A stretch of 64,000 bases of DNA from Luteibacter sp. Sphag1AF (GCF_014192715.1 NZ_JACHYH010000001.1:1240001-1304000); one strand, 5' to 3'. Positions 44,099 through 52,981 are shown, counted from the stretch's first letter. Notes: generated from the letters alone by a model not told the origin. A program made the numbers and translations.

Positions 44099-44126
44099 TA
44101 GATACGGGGCGAGTCGTGAAGTTCCC
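44099..44126 (-). promoter_or_regulatory. Promoter of small RNA copy 3
   Basis: On the minus strand, GGGAAC (44126-44121), a 16-base spacer and TATCTA (44104-44099). The -35 has lost its TTG relative to the other two copies. Confidence 0.5.
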
Positions 44127-44129
44127 GTG

Positions 44130-44837
44130 TCACTGACCTTCGTTATTCGGTGTCTGTTTAACTTCAGCCGATTTTGCATGCAGTTCCAGCCATGGTTCGA
44201 CCTTGGCCGTCCAAATGGCGTAGCCCGTGCGATTCATGTGCAGGCCATCTTCGATGAAAAGCTCCGGACGCGGCTCGCCGTGGGCATCCACCATCTGCGG
44301 AACGATATCGATGAACGAGACGTCCTTCTGTCTGGACGCCCATTCGCGAATAAGTGCGTTGCTCTTCAGAATGTTGGGTAGCAATGCGCGGCGCGACACG
44401 CTCGGCTTGATGGAAATGAAAGCCACGGGAACGTGCGGCTGATCTTTGCGAACGCGCCCAACGAAGGCTACGAAGTCATCGCGCACCTGTTCGGGCGTGT
44501 CGCCGTTCATCAGATCGTTGTCGCCGGCGTACAGCACGATGGCGGCCGGCTTGTACGGCGTCACGATGCGACCCGCAAAGGCAGTGGCGTCGTCGAGGTC
44601 AGACCCGCCGAAACCACGGTTGATGACACGAAAACGGGGGAAGTCCGTGGAAAGATCTTTCCAGAAGCGGATGGACGAACTGCCGATGAAGAGCACGGCC
44701 CCGGGGGCGGGAGCGGAGGCCTTGTCCTGGGTTTCGAAAGCCTGGATGTCCGTTTCCCACTTGCTGTGGTCCGGCCCCCTGGCAAGGACAGGAGCGGCCA
44801 GCAGAAGAGCGGCGGCGGCAATGAGCAGTCGTTTCAT
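44130..44837 (-). CDS. Exported SGNH/GDSL-family hydrolase
   Basis: This 235-residue protein has a signal peptide (MKRLLIAAAALLLAAPVLA). The SGNH blocks are GSSSI (nucleophile Ser, about 52-56), 'NRGFGGSDLDD' (Gly), 'YAGDNDL' (Asn) and 'DGLHMN' (catalytic Asp/His). It is probably a periplasmic esterase or deacetylase. The gene overlaps the RES toxin gene as ATGA and so belongs to the same operon as the toxin-antitoxin pair, an unusual partner. Confidence 0.9.
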   Translation of the reverse strand: MKRLLIAAAALLLAAPVLARGPDHSKWETDIQAFETQDKASAPAPGAVLFIGSSSIRFWKDLSTDFPRFRVINRGFGGSDLDDATAFAGRIVTPYKPAAIVLYAGDNDLMNGDTPEQVRDDFVAFVGRVRKDQPHVPVAFISIKPSVSRRALLPNILKSNALIREWASRQKDVSFIDIVPQMVDAHGEPRPELFIEDGLHMNRTGYAIWTAKVEPWLELHAKSAEVKQTPNNEGQ

Positions 44838-45550
44838 GAGTTACCTTTTGCTGGGGACTTGGATTCTTTGGTCCGTTCCACGGCCTGCACCTTCAATACG
44901 GCGGCAATGCGCTTGCCATCCCATCGGTAGATGAGGTGCTCGGCCTGCGTGCAGGGCGACATCAGGTCGGGGAAGAACGCGGCGACGCACACGCCGCCGG
45001 GGTCACGCACGCTGTCGTACACGATGCCGTTGGAACCCTCGGCGCGCAGCTGGCGAGCCAGCGTCACGCTGCGGGCGTAGCTATCCGGGTCGTGAGCATC
45101 AGGCCAGCCTCCGCGCAGATCATGCAGGCGCCCCTGAATACCCATCGTGTAGCAGCGCATTTCGATGTCGGTGGGCGGCTCGTGGGTGGCGGCAAGGAAG
45201 TTCTGCCTGTGGAACACGGTTTCTTCGATGGCCGTGGCCAGCGAATGCGCGGCGTAGAACACACCCCAATGGCCGTCGGAAAAGCGGCTGCCTTCCGGGC
45301 TCAGGTGAGTAAAGGCGGCCATGATCGGCGTGGTGCCGTGGCCCGACACCCGACGCTCTGGCGGCACCAGGCGCAGCGCGCCGATTTCTTCGCGCAGTCG
45401 CGGGTTAGTCAGGGATTCGACGGCCAGCACGGCGTCGATATCTGCCGGGTCGGCAATCCGGTCAAACACGCCCACGGGCGGAAACCGGCTGGCGACAATC
45501 CGCCAGGCACGCGCCCAGCGAATCCGCCGGATCGGCGGCGATTCGCTCAT
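44834..45550 (-). CDS. RES-domain toxin of a type II toxin-antitoxin system
   Basis: This 238-residue protein has the RES fold: an N-terminal 'RAWRIVASRFPPVGVFDRIAD' block with conserved Arg, then 'DGHWGVFYAAHSLATAIEETVFHR' and 'SNGIVYDSVRDPGGVCVAAFFPDL' with the late Ser/Arg region. RES toxins studied so far (MbcT, the Photorhabdus and Pseudomonas RES proteins) destroy NAD+. It is directly downstream of, and overlaps, its Xre/MbcA-type antitoxin gene. It looks full length. Confidence 0.88.
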   Translation of the reverse strand: MSESPPIRRIRWARAWRIVASRFPPVGVFDRIADPADIDAVLAVESLTNPRLREEIGALRLVPPERRVSGHGTTPIMAAFTHLSPEGSRFSDGHWGVFYAAHSLATAIEETVFHRQNFLAATHEPPTDIEMRCYTMGIQGRLHDLRGGWPDAHDPDSYARSVTLARQLRAEGSNGIVYDSVRDPGGVCVAAFFPDLMSPCTQAEHLIYRWDGKRIAAVLKVQAVERTKESKSPAKGNS

Positions 45551-45951
45551 CCGTTCCAGCCGCGCTGGGCGTCCAGGTATTGGCGCACCACATACAGGTC
45601 AGCCACATTGCCCGAAAGCATGCGGGCCAGTGCCGGCGCGCCGCCGAACAGCGAGGCGTCATTGGGCTTGCGAATCCACGCGTCAGCCTGATCGGAGTCG
45701 GGGAACAAAATCTGCAAGTCCTTGTAAATGCCCAGCAGATAACTGATGCGTTCGATCACATCGCGTGACGGCGTGCCGTCCTGCTGGCGTTTCCATTTGT
45801 AGAACGTCGATTCGGGCGGATCACCCAACAGGGTGCGCTGCTCGGCAACACGCAGATCCCAGCGCTCGGCCAGCGCGAAGAATGCGCGGAGGGCCGGGCC
45901 ACCCAGATCCGCCATTGCGGGAGGGCTTTCACCGTGAACGACTGCGTGCAT
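45547..45951 (-). CDS. Xre/MbcA/ParS-type antitoxin of the RES toxin
   Basis: This 134-residue protein has an N-terminal helix-turn-helix ('LAERWDLRVAEQRTLLGDPPESTFYKWKR') and a C-terminal toxin-binding MbcA/ParS/Xre domain ('LLGIYKDLQILFPDSDQADAWIRKPNDASLFGGAPALARMLSG'). The motif 'WIRKPN...FGG.AL..ML.G' is the standard partner signature of RES toxins. It should also repress its own promoter; an 11-bp inverted repeat brackets the promoter immediately upstream. Confidence 0.9.
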   Translation of the reverse strand: MHAVVHGESPPAMADLGGPALRAFFALAERWDLRVAEQRTLLGDPPESTFYKWKRQQDGTPSRDVIERISYLLGIYKDLQILFPDSDQADAWIRKPNDASLFGGAPALARMLSGNVADLYVVRQYLDAQRGWNG

Positions 45952-45954
45952 CGC

Positions 45955-46003
45955 GAGCTTTCCCTGTGAAGTTAAGCGACATCATACTCCATAGGGAAAG
46001 CTC
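45955..46003. promoter_or_regulatory. Operator of the Xre-RES operon
   Basis: GAGCTTTCCCT (45955-45965) and AGGGAAAGCTC (45993-46003) are perfect 11-bp inverted repeats 27 bases apart. The inner copy overlaps the AGGGA ribosome site of the antitoxin gene. Between them, on the minus strand, lies TATGAT (45986-45981), a likely -10. Binding at both arms would block the promoter and ribosome site together. Confidence 0.7.
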
Positions 46004-46060
46004 CTGCTTGCAGGGAATCGTAGGCGCTGCGAGTCAGCGATTCCGTGCGCGACCTCACGA

Positions 46061-47800
46061 TTAGCGGCGCGCGGCAATCCAGGCATCCACCTGTTGCTCC
46101 AGCACCGGCAACGGCACGGACCCCAGCGCCAGCACGGTGTCGTGGAACGCGCGAAGGTCGAATTTCTCGCCAAGTTCGCGCTCGGCGCGCTCGCGCAACT
46201 CGCGGATTTTCAGATAGCCCAGCTCATAGGACAGCGCCTGACCCGGCCAGCTGATGTAGCGGTCCACTTCGTTGGCAATTTCGCGCTGGCTGAGCGCCGT
46301 GTTGACGGTGAGGTAGTCGATGGCCTGCTGACGCGTCCAGCCCAGGTGGTGAATGCCCGTATCCACCACCAGGCGGCAAGCGCGCCACATCTGATAGGTA
46401 AGGTAGCCGAATCGCTCGTAAGGAGTGTGGTAAATGCCCATCTCCTGACCCAGGTATTCGCTATACAGCGCCCAGCCTTCGCCATACGCCGAGATGTAGC
46501 TGTCACGACGGAATTCCGGCAGTCCCACCTGCTCGTTGCTCAGAGCCAGCTGAAGCGCGTGGCCAGGCATGGACTCATGCAGCGTAAGCGCCGGCATGTT
46601 GAACAGGGGACGGGACGGCAGATCGTAGGTGTTGACCAGATACACGTCCGCGCCGCCGCGGCCGGACGTGTAATACGGCGCGATATCCGCCGGTACCGGC
46701 TCAATGGCAAAGCGCTGACGGGGCAGCAGGCCGAAGTAACGGCCGAGCTTCGCGTCCACCTGCTTGGCAACCCAGGCGGTACGCATCAGCAACTCGTCGG
46801 GCGTCCTGGCGTAGAACTGAGGATCGGTGCGCAGGAAGGTCAGGAATTCCGGAAAGCTGCCCTTGAAGCCGGTTTCCTTCATGGTCGACACCATCTGCTC
46901 ATGCAGCTTCGCTACTTCGCGAAGGCCGATGGCGTGGATGTCATCGGGCGAGAGCGTCAGCGTCGTGTATTCCAGAATCTGCTGCTGGTAGTACGCCTTG
47001 CCGTCGGGCAAGGACTCGGCAGCCAATGTGGTGCGCGCCTTCGGCACGTACTCGTCGCGGAAGAAACGCAACAGCTTCGCGTACGCCGGGATCACCTGTT
47101 TGCTGATGACATGGCGGGCATCGGCACGCAGCGCGTCGGCATCGGCCGCCGGAATGCTGGCAGGCATGGAGGTCAGAGGATCGTAAAGCGCACTTTTCTC
47201 GGGCGCGGTGAGGTTGGCCACGGCGGCAATGGACACATCTCGCCCATTCAGAACCTCGCGGGGAACGGTGAAACCGCGCGCCAGCCCGAGGCGCATGTTG
47301 GCGATTTCCTGGTCGATATACGCCGGAATGTCGCGCAACCGCGTGACATAGCGCTGATAGTCGGCCTTGGTGTGCAGCGAATCGCCGCCCAGCTGATAGC
47401 CAATGTCGGACCAGAAGGCCGAGTCGCTGTTGAAGGGCATCTGCCACTGCGCGAAGCGCTGCGTCGCGACGAAATTGGCGATCTGCGCGCGATAGATCGC
47501 GAAATCGATCTGCGTATTCGGGCTCAGGGACTTCGGATCCATCTGATCCAGTTTCGCCAGCACGTCGGACCAGTAGCGGAGCTTGCGCTCCTGGCTGGCG
47601 GCGTCGACCTGATCCAGGCGTCCACTGCCCGGCTGGGATTCGCCCGATGACTGGATACCCGACTGACCATTCCGCCACGCCCACTCGGTGGTGTAGATGT
47701 TCCTGAAGGCGGCGTCGGCGGAAGTGCTTGCTGGCTCAGTGGCATGTGCCGCGCCGGTGGCCAGGGCAGCCAGCAGCAGGCATCGGGTCCAACGATTCAT
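46061..47800 (-). CDS. DUF885-family exported metallopeptidase-like protein
   Basis: This 579-residue protein has a signal peptide ([20 protein letters not shown]). The DUF885 hallmark HESMPGH (zinc-binding HExxx-H type) is at about residue 420, followed by '[19 protein letters not shown]', where the Glu would complete the metal site. '[23 protein letters not shown]' is another family block. Members are predicted zinc peptidases of unknown substrate. The ATG at 47800 is chosen for its signal peptide over one 16 codons upstream. Confidence 0.88.
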   Translation of the reverse strand: MNRWTRCLLLAALATGAAHATEPASTSADAAFRNIYTTEWAWRNGQSGIQSSGESQPGSGRLDQVDAASQERKLRYWSDVLAKLDQMDPKSLSPNTQIDFAIYRAQIANFVATQRFAQWQMPFNSDSAFWSDIGYQLGGDSLHTKADYQRYVTRLRDIPAYIDQEIANMRLGLARGFTVPREVLNGRDVSIAAVANLTAPEKSALYDPLTSMPASIPAADADALRADARHVISKQVIPAYAKLLRFFRDEYVPKARTTLAAESLPDGKAYYQQQILEYTTLTLSPDDIHAIGLREVAKLHEQMVSTMKETGFKGSFPEFLTFLRTDPQFYARTPDELLMRTAWVAKQVDAKLGRYFGLLPRQRFAIEPVPADIAPYYTSGRGGADVYLVNTYDLPSRPLFNMPALTLHESMPGHALQLALSNEQVGLPEFRRDSYISAYGEGWALYSEYLGQEMGIYHTPYERFGYLTYQMWRACRLVVDTGIHHLGWTRQQAIDYLTVNTALSQREIANEVDRYISWPGQALSYELGYLKIRELRERAERELGEKFDLRAFHDTVLALGSVPLPVLEQQVDAWIAARR

Positions 47801-47884
47801 GCGTAACGTCCGGGAAAAGCAGAAGAAGGCATCGATGATCGCATTCACGGGCGCGACTGGGGGGTGCCGAAAGTCCCCGGCGGG

Positions 47885-48589
47885 TTACTCGAAGCCGTCG
47901 TAATCGCCGCGCATGATGGCCAGATAGGCCGCCACGTCCCGACCGGCCACGGGTTCAAACGTTTCACCCGGCAGACGGCAGGCGGCGATGCGATCGGGCC
48001 GGAAATTGCGGAACTGCTGCCGCATGCGGCACCAGCTGCCCAGCGTCCATGCCCCGCCCCAGAACGACAGGCACAGCGGCTCGACCTCGCGCACGCTGGT
48101 ACGGCCCTCACCGTCGCGATAATCCAGACAGAGCACGTGCCGCGTAGCGATGGCCGCGTGCAGCTGATCGAGCAGCACGGCCACCTTGGACTGTTCTGCG
48201 TCTCGCCAGATGGGTGCATAAATGCGCGACTGACGCGACTTCTCGCGCAGGTCCGGGGGCAGCACCGCCTCGATCTTGATGAGCGCGGACTGCGCCTCGC
48301 GCGCCAGCCGCTCGCCTGCAAACGCGCGGACAAAACGCGTCCCGGCGACCAGTGCTTCCAGTTCGTCTGCGGAAAACATCAGCGGAGGGATATCCGAGCC
48401 CTTGCGCAGCACATAGCCGACACCCGCCTCACCCTCGATAGGAACGCCGGACAATTGCAGGTCGGCAACATCGCGGTAGACCGTGCGCAGCGAAACCTCC
48501 AGCGTGGCTGCCAGCTGACGCGCTGGCAGCGCCGTGCGCCTGCCGCGCAAGGCATTGATGATGAGGAACAGACGGTCAGCTCGACGCAT
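47885..48589 (-). CDS. YafY-type WYL-domain transcriptional regulator
   Basis: This 234-residue protein has an N-terminal winged helix-turn-helix ('RRADRLFLIINALRGRRTALPARQLAATLEVSLRTVYRDVADL') and a C-terminal WYL domain ('HVLCLDYRDGEGRTSVREVEPLCLSFWGGAWTLGSWCRMR'). WYL proteins often sense nucleic acids or nucleotides and control DNA damage or defence genes. It lies downstream of a DJ-1-like gene on the same strand and may regulate it. Confidence 0.9.
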   Translation of the reverse strand: MRRADRLFLIINALRGRRTALPARQLAATLEVSLRTVYRDVADLQLSGVPIEGEAGVGYVLRKGSDIPPLMFSADELEALVAGTRFVRAFAGERLAREAQSALIKIEAVLPPDLREKSRQSRIYAPIWRDAEQSKVAVLLDQLHAAIATRHVLCLDYRDGEGRTSVREVEPLCLSFWGGAWTLGSWCRMRQQFRNFRPDRIAACRLPGETFEPVAGRDVAAYLAIMRGDYDGFE

Positions 48590-48667
48590 GAATTGATCTT
48601 TGCGGAAGAAGCAGGCCGGCGCCAGCGCCGGAAGGCAGGGTGCATGGGAAGCATTGCGAACACACTT

Positions 48668-48880
48668 TCAGCGGGCCGCGCCACGCGGCCGGTGGGCATA
48701 AAGCCGAAGGGTGCGCGCGGTGCTGGAGCGGAGCCGTGCCACGCGTTTGTCGGCCGGCGCGAGGGCGGGAGCCTCAGGTGCGGGCTCTTTCGCGGCGAAC
48801 TGATACTGCCCATCAAACAGGAGGCCGCGCTGACCGAGCGGGGCATACGCTTTGGCGAGACGATCAAGAAAACGGTTCAT
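48668..48880 (-). CDS. Possible small protein, about 70 residues
   Basis: The frame from ATG at 48880 has a good GAGGGAC ribosome site and lies 12 bases after the DJ-1-like gene on the same strand. The product (MNRFLDRLAKAYAPLGQRG, then a Pro/Ala/Glu stretch and an Arg-rich end) has no known domain. It could be a real small cytoplasmic protein or chance coding. Confidence 0.4.
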   Translation of the reverse strand: MNRFLDRLAKAYAPLGQRGLLFDGQYQFAAKEPAPEAPALAPADKRVARLRSSTARTLRLYAHRPRGAAR

Positions 48881-48892
48881 TTTCAATGTCCC

Positions 48893-49372
48893 TCAGGCAG
48901 TTGCCGGGTGGCCGTGCTTGAACAACCGGTACCAGCTTTCGCGGTCACCGGGCTCGTACAGATCCAGGGCGGCGATGACACCGCGGGCAAACTCCAAGCC
49001 TCCGTGCTCGGGCGCGCACACATAACGTGAGCCGCCGGCCAGGTGAGAGGTGGCCAGCATGGCCGAGCCGCTGGCGGCGACGGTGCCTCCCGCATCGTGG
49101 ACGCGCTGCGCGGCATGTGCGGCGTAGTCCAGACGACCGCGTTCCCACGCATGGCCACCCGGCAACACGATCAACGCCGCGTGCGCGGGTTCCAGGGCAT
49201 CGAGCGTTTCATCCGGCGTGACCCGCAAGCCACTGGCTGACTGCACCGGGGTCATGGTCTGCGCGATCACCCTCACCCGCCAATCGCATGGCCGACGAAT
49301 TTCGTAGAGCGCCAACGCCGTCTGCCAGTCGGCAAATCCGTCGAAAATCAGGAAATACACTGCATCGCGCAT
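48893..49372 (-). CDS. DJ-1/PfpI-family protein lacking the usual cysteine
   Basis: This 159-residue protein has the DJ-1/PfpI fold: 'AVYFLIFDGFADWQTALALYEI', 'ALIVLPGGHAWE' and an elbow region reading TVAASGSAMLA. In active members the elbow is of the type A-x-C-x-G; here no Cys is present, so the usual glutamine amidotransferase, protease or glyoxalase chemistry is unlikely. It may have a sensory or binding role. The ATG at 49372 has GAGAGGGG upstream and is preferred to a GTG at 49402. Confidence 0.82.
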   Translation of the reverse strand: MRDAVYFLIFDGFADWQTALALYEIRRPCDWRVRVIAQTMTPVQSASGLRVTPDETLDALEPAHAALIVLPGGHAWERGRLDYAAHAAQRVHDAGGTVAASGSAMLATSHLAGGSRYVCAPEHGGLEFARGVIAALDLYEPGDRESWYRLFKHGHPATA

Positions 49373-49508
49373 CACCGTGCCCCTCTCCCATTCCGTGGAC
49401 ACCAGTGTGTTCCCCTCCTGCTGACAACGTACTGTCAGCAGCCCCTCTGGCGCGGTTCATGCGACCCACGGACAATGCGGTCTTTCGCGCCAGGAATCCG
49501 CCCCGCTC

Positions 49509-50534
49509 ATGTCACGCCCTATTTCGCTGATCCAGTTCCTGATCGAGGAAAAACGCGCAGGTCACATCAATGCGCAGCTGAGTCTTCTCATTGAAGTGGT
49601 CGCGCGTGCGTGCAAGCGCATTTCGGTGGCGACCGGCAAGGGCGCCCTCGGCGGCGTGCTGGGAAACGCCGGCACCGACAACGTGCAGGGCGAGGCGCAG
49701 AAGAAGCTCGACGTCATTTCCAACGAGATCCTGCTCGAAGCGAACGCCTGGGGTGGCCATCTGGCGGCCTGTGCGTCGGAGGAAATGGAAGATCCGCAGC
49801 CCATTCCGGACATGTACCCGAAGGGCAACCACCTGCTGTTGTTCGATCCGCTGGACGGTTCGTCCAACATCGACGTGAACGTGTCGGTGGGTACGATCTT
49901 CTCGGTGCTGCGTTGCCCGGATGACGTGACCGAACCCAAAGTGGAGCACTTCCTCCAGCCCGGCACCGCTCAGGTGGCGGCCGGCTATGTGGTTTATGGT
50001 CCCAGCACGATCCTGGTGCTGACCTTCGGACACGGCGTGCACGAGTTCACCCTCGACCGCGAGCACGGCAGCTTCGTGCTGACCAAGCGCGGCATGATAA
50101 TTCCCGAGGACACCGGCGAATTCGCCATCAACATGTCGAACCAGCGCCATTGGGAAGCACCCGTGCAGCGCTATATCGGCGAGCTGCTGGCCGGCACCAC
50201 GGGCCCGCGCGGTCGTGATTTCAATATGCGCTGGGTGGCCTCGATGGTGGCCGACGTGCATCGCATCGTGACCCGCGGCGGCGTGTTCATTTACCCGATC
50301 GACGCGAAGATCAAAGCCAAGGGCGATACCGGCAAGCTGCGCCTCATGTACGAAGCCAATCCCATGGCCTTCATCGTGGAACAGGCGGGCGGTGCGGCCA
50401 CCACCGGACGCGAGCGCATCATGGATCTTCAGCCCAACGCCCTGCACCAGCGCGTGCCGGTGTTCCTGGGCTCGAAGAACGAAATTGCCATTGCCACGCG
50501 GTATCACACCGAAGCTGACGACACGCGCGACTGA
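49509..50534 (+). CDS. fbp: Fructose-1,6-bisphosphatase class I
   Basis: This 341-residue gluconeogenic enzyme hydrolyses fructose 1,6-bisphosphate to fructose 6-phosphate. The metal-binding motif [20 protein letters not shown] is at about 117-136, and the substrate-binding '[33 protein letters not shown]' and '[16 protein letters not shown]' follow. It has the usual length for a proteobacterial class I enzyme. A strong terminator follows. Confidence 0.96.
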   Translation: MSRPISLIQFLIEEKRAGHINAQLSLLIEVVARACKRISVATGKGALGGVLGNAGTDNVQGEAQKKLDVISNEILLEANAWGGHLAACASEEMEDPQPIPDMYPKGNHLLLFDPLDGSSNIDVNVSVGTIFSVLRCPDDVTEPKVEHFLQPGTAQVAAGYVVYGPSTILVLTFGHGVHEFTLDREHGSFVLTKRGMIIPEDTGEFAINMSNQRHWEAPVQRYIGELLAGTTGPRGRDFNMRWVASMVADVHRIVTRGGVFIYPIDAKIKAKGDTGKLRLMYEANPMAFIVEQAGGAATTGRERIMDLQPNALHQRVPVFLGSKNEIAIATRYHTEADDTRD

Positions 50535-50541
50535 CGTCGCC

Positions 50542-50568
50542 GGGCGCGCCCGATGGGGCGCGCCCTTT
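50542..50568 (+). terminator. Intrinsic terminator after fbp
   Basis: Perfect 10-bp arms GGGCGCGCCC (50542-50551 and 50556-50565) around GATG, followed by TTT. Confidence 0.85.
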
Positions 50569-50648
50569 CCAAGCCATATTGTCGCCTCCGGCCTGTCGCT
50601 CGCGCAGGTGACGATCACGCATCATCACGCCCTGCCCCAAGGCTTTCC

Positions 50649-51566
50649 ATGTCGCTGCGCCGCGCCCGCCCTCTCCTGATCATTTTGACGACCGCGCTGC
50701 TGGCCGGCTGCTTCGGCACCAAGCCCAGCACGCCGCCGAACCCGTTGCCGGTACTGAGCCCGACGCCGCATATCGGCCTCGCGCTCGGCGGCGGTGCGGC
50801 CAAGGGCTTTGCGCACATCGGCGTCATCAAGATGCTGGAGGCCAGCGGCATCCATGTGGATGTAGTCTCGGGCACCAGCGCGGGCAGCGTCGTGGGCGCG
50901 ATGTATGCCAGCGGCATGGATGCATTCGCGTTGCAGCAGCAGGCGTTTTCACTGGATGAGTCGAAGATCCGCGACGTGCGCCTGTTCTCCGGCGGCCTCG
51001 TGCAGGGACAGAAGCTGGAAGACTACGTCAACGAACTGGTGCACCACCTGCCCATCGAAAAACTGCGCATGCCGTTCGCCGCCGTGGCCACCGAGCTGGA
51101 AACCGGCGAACGGGCCATCTTCGTGCGTGGCAACACTGGCCAGGCCGTGCGGGCGTCCAGCAGCATTCCTGGCGTGTTTGAACCGGTGGCCATCGGCGGC
51201 AAGCATTTCGTGGATGGCGGCGTCGTCAGCCCGGTTCCCGTGGATGCGGCGCGCCAGCTGGGCGCGAACATCGTGATCGCGGTGGATATCTCATCCAAAC
51301 CCAGCGGCAGCAATCCGGACGGCATGATGGGCATCGTCGGGCAGTCGATCACCATCATGGGCAAGAAGCTGGCCGAGCAGGAACTGAGCCGCGCCGACAT
51401 CGTCATTCGTCCCAAGGTCGGCACCATCGGCCCCACCGATTTCGATCAGAAGAACGTGGCCATCCTGGAAGGTGAGCGCGCCGCGCTGGCTGCCATTCCC
51501 GCCATCCGCGCCAAGATCGCGGAGAAGACCGCTGCCATGGGGCAGCTGCCTGCTCCAGCGCATTGA
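50649..51566 (+). CDS. Patatin-like phospholipase, lipoprotein
   Basis: This 305-residue lipoprotein has a signal peptide with lipobox LLAGC (Cys about 21). The patatin motifs are the oxyanion loop GLALGGGAAKGFAHIG (about 43-58), the nucleophile GTSAG and the catalytic Asp in VDGG. The C-terminal half resembles RssA/NTE-type bacterial patatins. It is anchored to the membrane from the periplasmic side and likely cleaves phospholipids or lysophospholipids. The ATG at 50649 is chosen because it starts the lipoprotein signal. Confidence 0.9.
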   Translation: MSLRRARPLLIILTTALLAGCFGTKPSTPPNPLPVLSPTPHIGLALGGGAAKGFAHIGVIKMLEASGIHVDVVSGTSAGSVVGAMYASGMDAFALQQQAFSLDESKIRDVRLFSGGLVQGQKLEDYVNELVHHLPIEKLRMPFAAVATELETGERAIFVRGNTGQAVRASSSIPGVFEPVAIGGKHFVDGGVVSPVPVDAARQLGANIVIAVDISSKPSGSNPDGMMGIVGQSITIMGKKLAEQELSRADIVIRPKVGTIGPTDFDQKNVAILEGERAALAAIPAIRAKIAEKTAAMGQLPAPAH

Positions 51567-52154
51567 TCAACCCGCCGCCGGACGGCCGAGTGCCATGGCT
51601 GCCTGACGACCGCTCTTGAGCATCTGCTCAGACAGAGCCTCATCGTCTACCGCACGGGCCAGCGCAAGGCTGCCCACCAGCGAGCCATAGACCGCGAGCG
51701 CGCGGGCCTGCCTTGCCTCCCGCGTGAGGTCTTCAGGCAATTGGTCACCAATCAGCTCGACCATGGCTTTCACGCCGCCGGTGAATACCTCGCGCGTGGC
51801 CGCCGTGCGGCGGCCGATTTCCGGCGCCAGCGCCGCTGCGGCACACCCGCTTTCGGGGTGATCGCGATGCTGCGTGCTGAGGTAATGGTCTACCAGGGTG
51901 GCCAGACCGTCATCACCCGTCGCCACCAGCGCGCGAAGCGCATCACGGGCGGCGCAGAATCCACCCGTCAGCGTTTCGCGCACCAGATCCTCCTTGGAGG
52001 AAAAGTGGTTGTAGAAGCCGCCCTGGGTAAGGCCAACGTCGTTCATCAGGCTGACCACGCCCACCGCCTCGATGCCTTCAGCACGGAAACGTGACGCTGC
52101 CGCATCCAGGATGCGTTGGCGCGTTTGCTCTTTGTGCCCTTTGTCGTAGCGCAT
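51567..52154 (-). CDS. TetR-family repressor
   Basis: This 195-residue protein has an N-terminal helix-turn-helix ('TRQRILDAAASRFRAEGIEAVGVVSLMNDVGLTQGGFYNHFSSKEDLV', typical of the AcrR/TetR_C_33-like group) and an all-helical ligand domain. It is divergent from an SDR gene, with nested palindromes between them, so it most likely represses that gene. Its stop codon directly follows the patatin gene's stop on the other strand. Confidence 0.9.
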   Translation of the reverse strand: MRYDKGHKEQTRQRILDAAASRFRAEGIEAVGVVSLMNDVGLTQGGFYNHFSSKEDLVRETLTGGFCAARDALRALVATGDDGLATLVDHYLSTQHRDHPESGCAAAALAPEIGRRTAATREVFTGGVKAMVELIGDQLPEDLTREARQARALAVYGSLVGSLALARAVDDEALSEQMLKSGRQAAMALGRPAAG

Positions 52155-52186
52155 GATCAGGCCGCCTCTTGCGTTTTCAAATTATG

Positions 52187-52213
52187 GTCATCATATTGGA
52201 TGACAGTCGTCAT
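52187..52213. promoter_or_regulatory. TetR operator candidate between tetR and SDR genes
   Basis: Two overlapping palindromes are present: GTCATC-ATATTG-GATGAC at 52187-52204 and ATGAC-AGTC-GTCAT at 52200-52213. Three GTCAT-type half-sites in 27 bases lie midway between the two start codons. Confidence 0.6.
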
Positions 52214-52263
52214 TGCAAAGCAGCGGCGACGCCATTCTTTCCTTTCGAGACCCGGGAATCACC

Positions 52264-52974
52264 ATGAATATCAAAGGCTCTGTCGCACTTGTCACCGGCG
52301 CCAATCGCGGATTGGGACTGGCATTCGCCAAGGCGCTGCTCGCCGCGGGAGCGACGAAGGTTTATGCGGGAGCACGCAATCCGGCCAGCGTGCCCGGGGA
52401 TGTCGGGCTCACGCCTGTGCAACTGGACGTTACCGATCCGGCCAGCGTGGCCGCCGCGGCCGCAGCGCTGGGCGATGTGCAGATCGTGATCAACAACGCC
52501 GGCATCAGCGGTCACGGTTCGGGCCTGGCCAGTGACAACGGCGAGCGCGCATTGCGGGATGTTTTCGAAACCAACTTCTACGGCGTACAGCGGGTGGCGC
52601 AGGCGTTTGCGCCTATTCTTGCCCGCAATGGCGGCGGTGCGCTGGTGAACATGCTTTCGGCGCTCAGCTGGACGCATGTGCCCGGCATTCCGGCTTACTC
52701 CGTGTCGAAGGCAGCCGCGTGGTCGCTGACCAATGCGCTGCGCCACGAGCTGCGTGATCAGGGCACGCTGGTGGTGGCCGTACACGCCGGATACATCGAC
52801 ACGGACATGGTCCGCGCCGTGGACGCTCCGAAGGTCAGCCCCGAAGAAGTGGCCCTGCGCACCGTGGAAGGCATCGCTGCCGGCACCGAGGAAGTGCTGG
52901 CTGACGACACGGCCCGCGCCGTGAAGGCGGGTCTCAATGCCAACCCGGCCGTGTACCTCGCGCCGTTTGCCTGA
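52264..52974 (+). CDS. Short-chain dehydrogenase/reductase (SDR), TetR-controlled
   Basis: This 236-residue oxidoreductase has the cofactor loop TGANRGLG (about 11-18), 'INNAGISG', the Ser in 'NMLSALSW' and the YSVSK motif. The ATG at 52264 begins the canonical N-terminus. Paired with a divergent TetR gene, it probably acts on a small molecule sensed by that repressor. Confidence 0.9.
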   Translation: MNIKGSVALVTGANRGLGLAFAKALLAAGATKVYAGARNPASVPGDVGLTPVQLDVTDPASVAAAAAALGDVQIVINNAGISGHGSGLASDNGERALRDVFETNFYGVQRVAQAFAPILARNGGGALVNMLSALSWTHVPGIPAYSVSKAAAWSLTNALRHELRDQGTLVVAVHAGYIDTDMVRAVDAPKVSPEEVALRTVEGIAAGTEEVLADDTARAVKAGLNANPAVYLAPFA

Positions 52975-52981
52975 CCACTGC

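Noticed and set aside
43522-44126. CRISPR array
   Set aside because: The repeating unit is about 217 bp with internal promoter and terminator structure, only three copies, and no short direct repeats with unique spacers or cas genes.
43459-44179. Short minus-strand frames with a repeated LPWMPG-type peptide
   Set aside because: They arise because the repeated RNA gene is read as protein in each copy. The frames have no consistent start or ribosome site, and changes preserve RNA pairing rather than codons.
46094-47650. 518-codon plus-strand frame opposite the DUF885 gene
   Set aside because: It is a shadow frame; the minus-strand product has a signal peptide and the HESMPGH motif.
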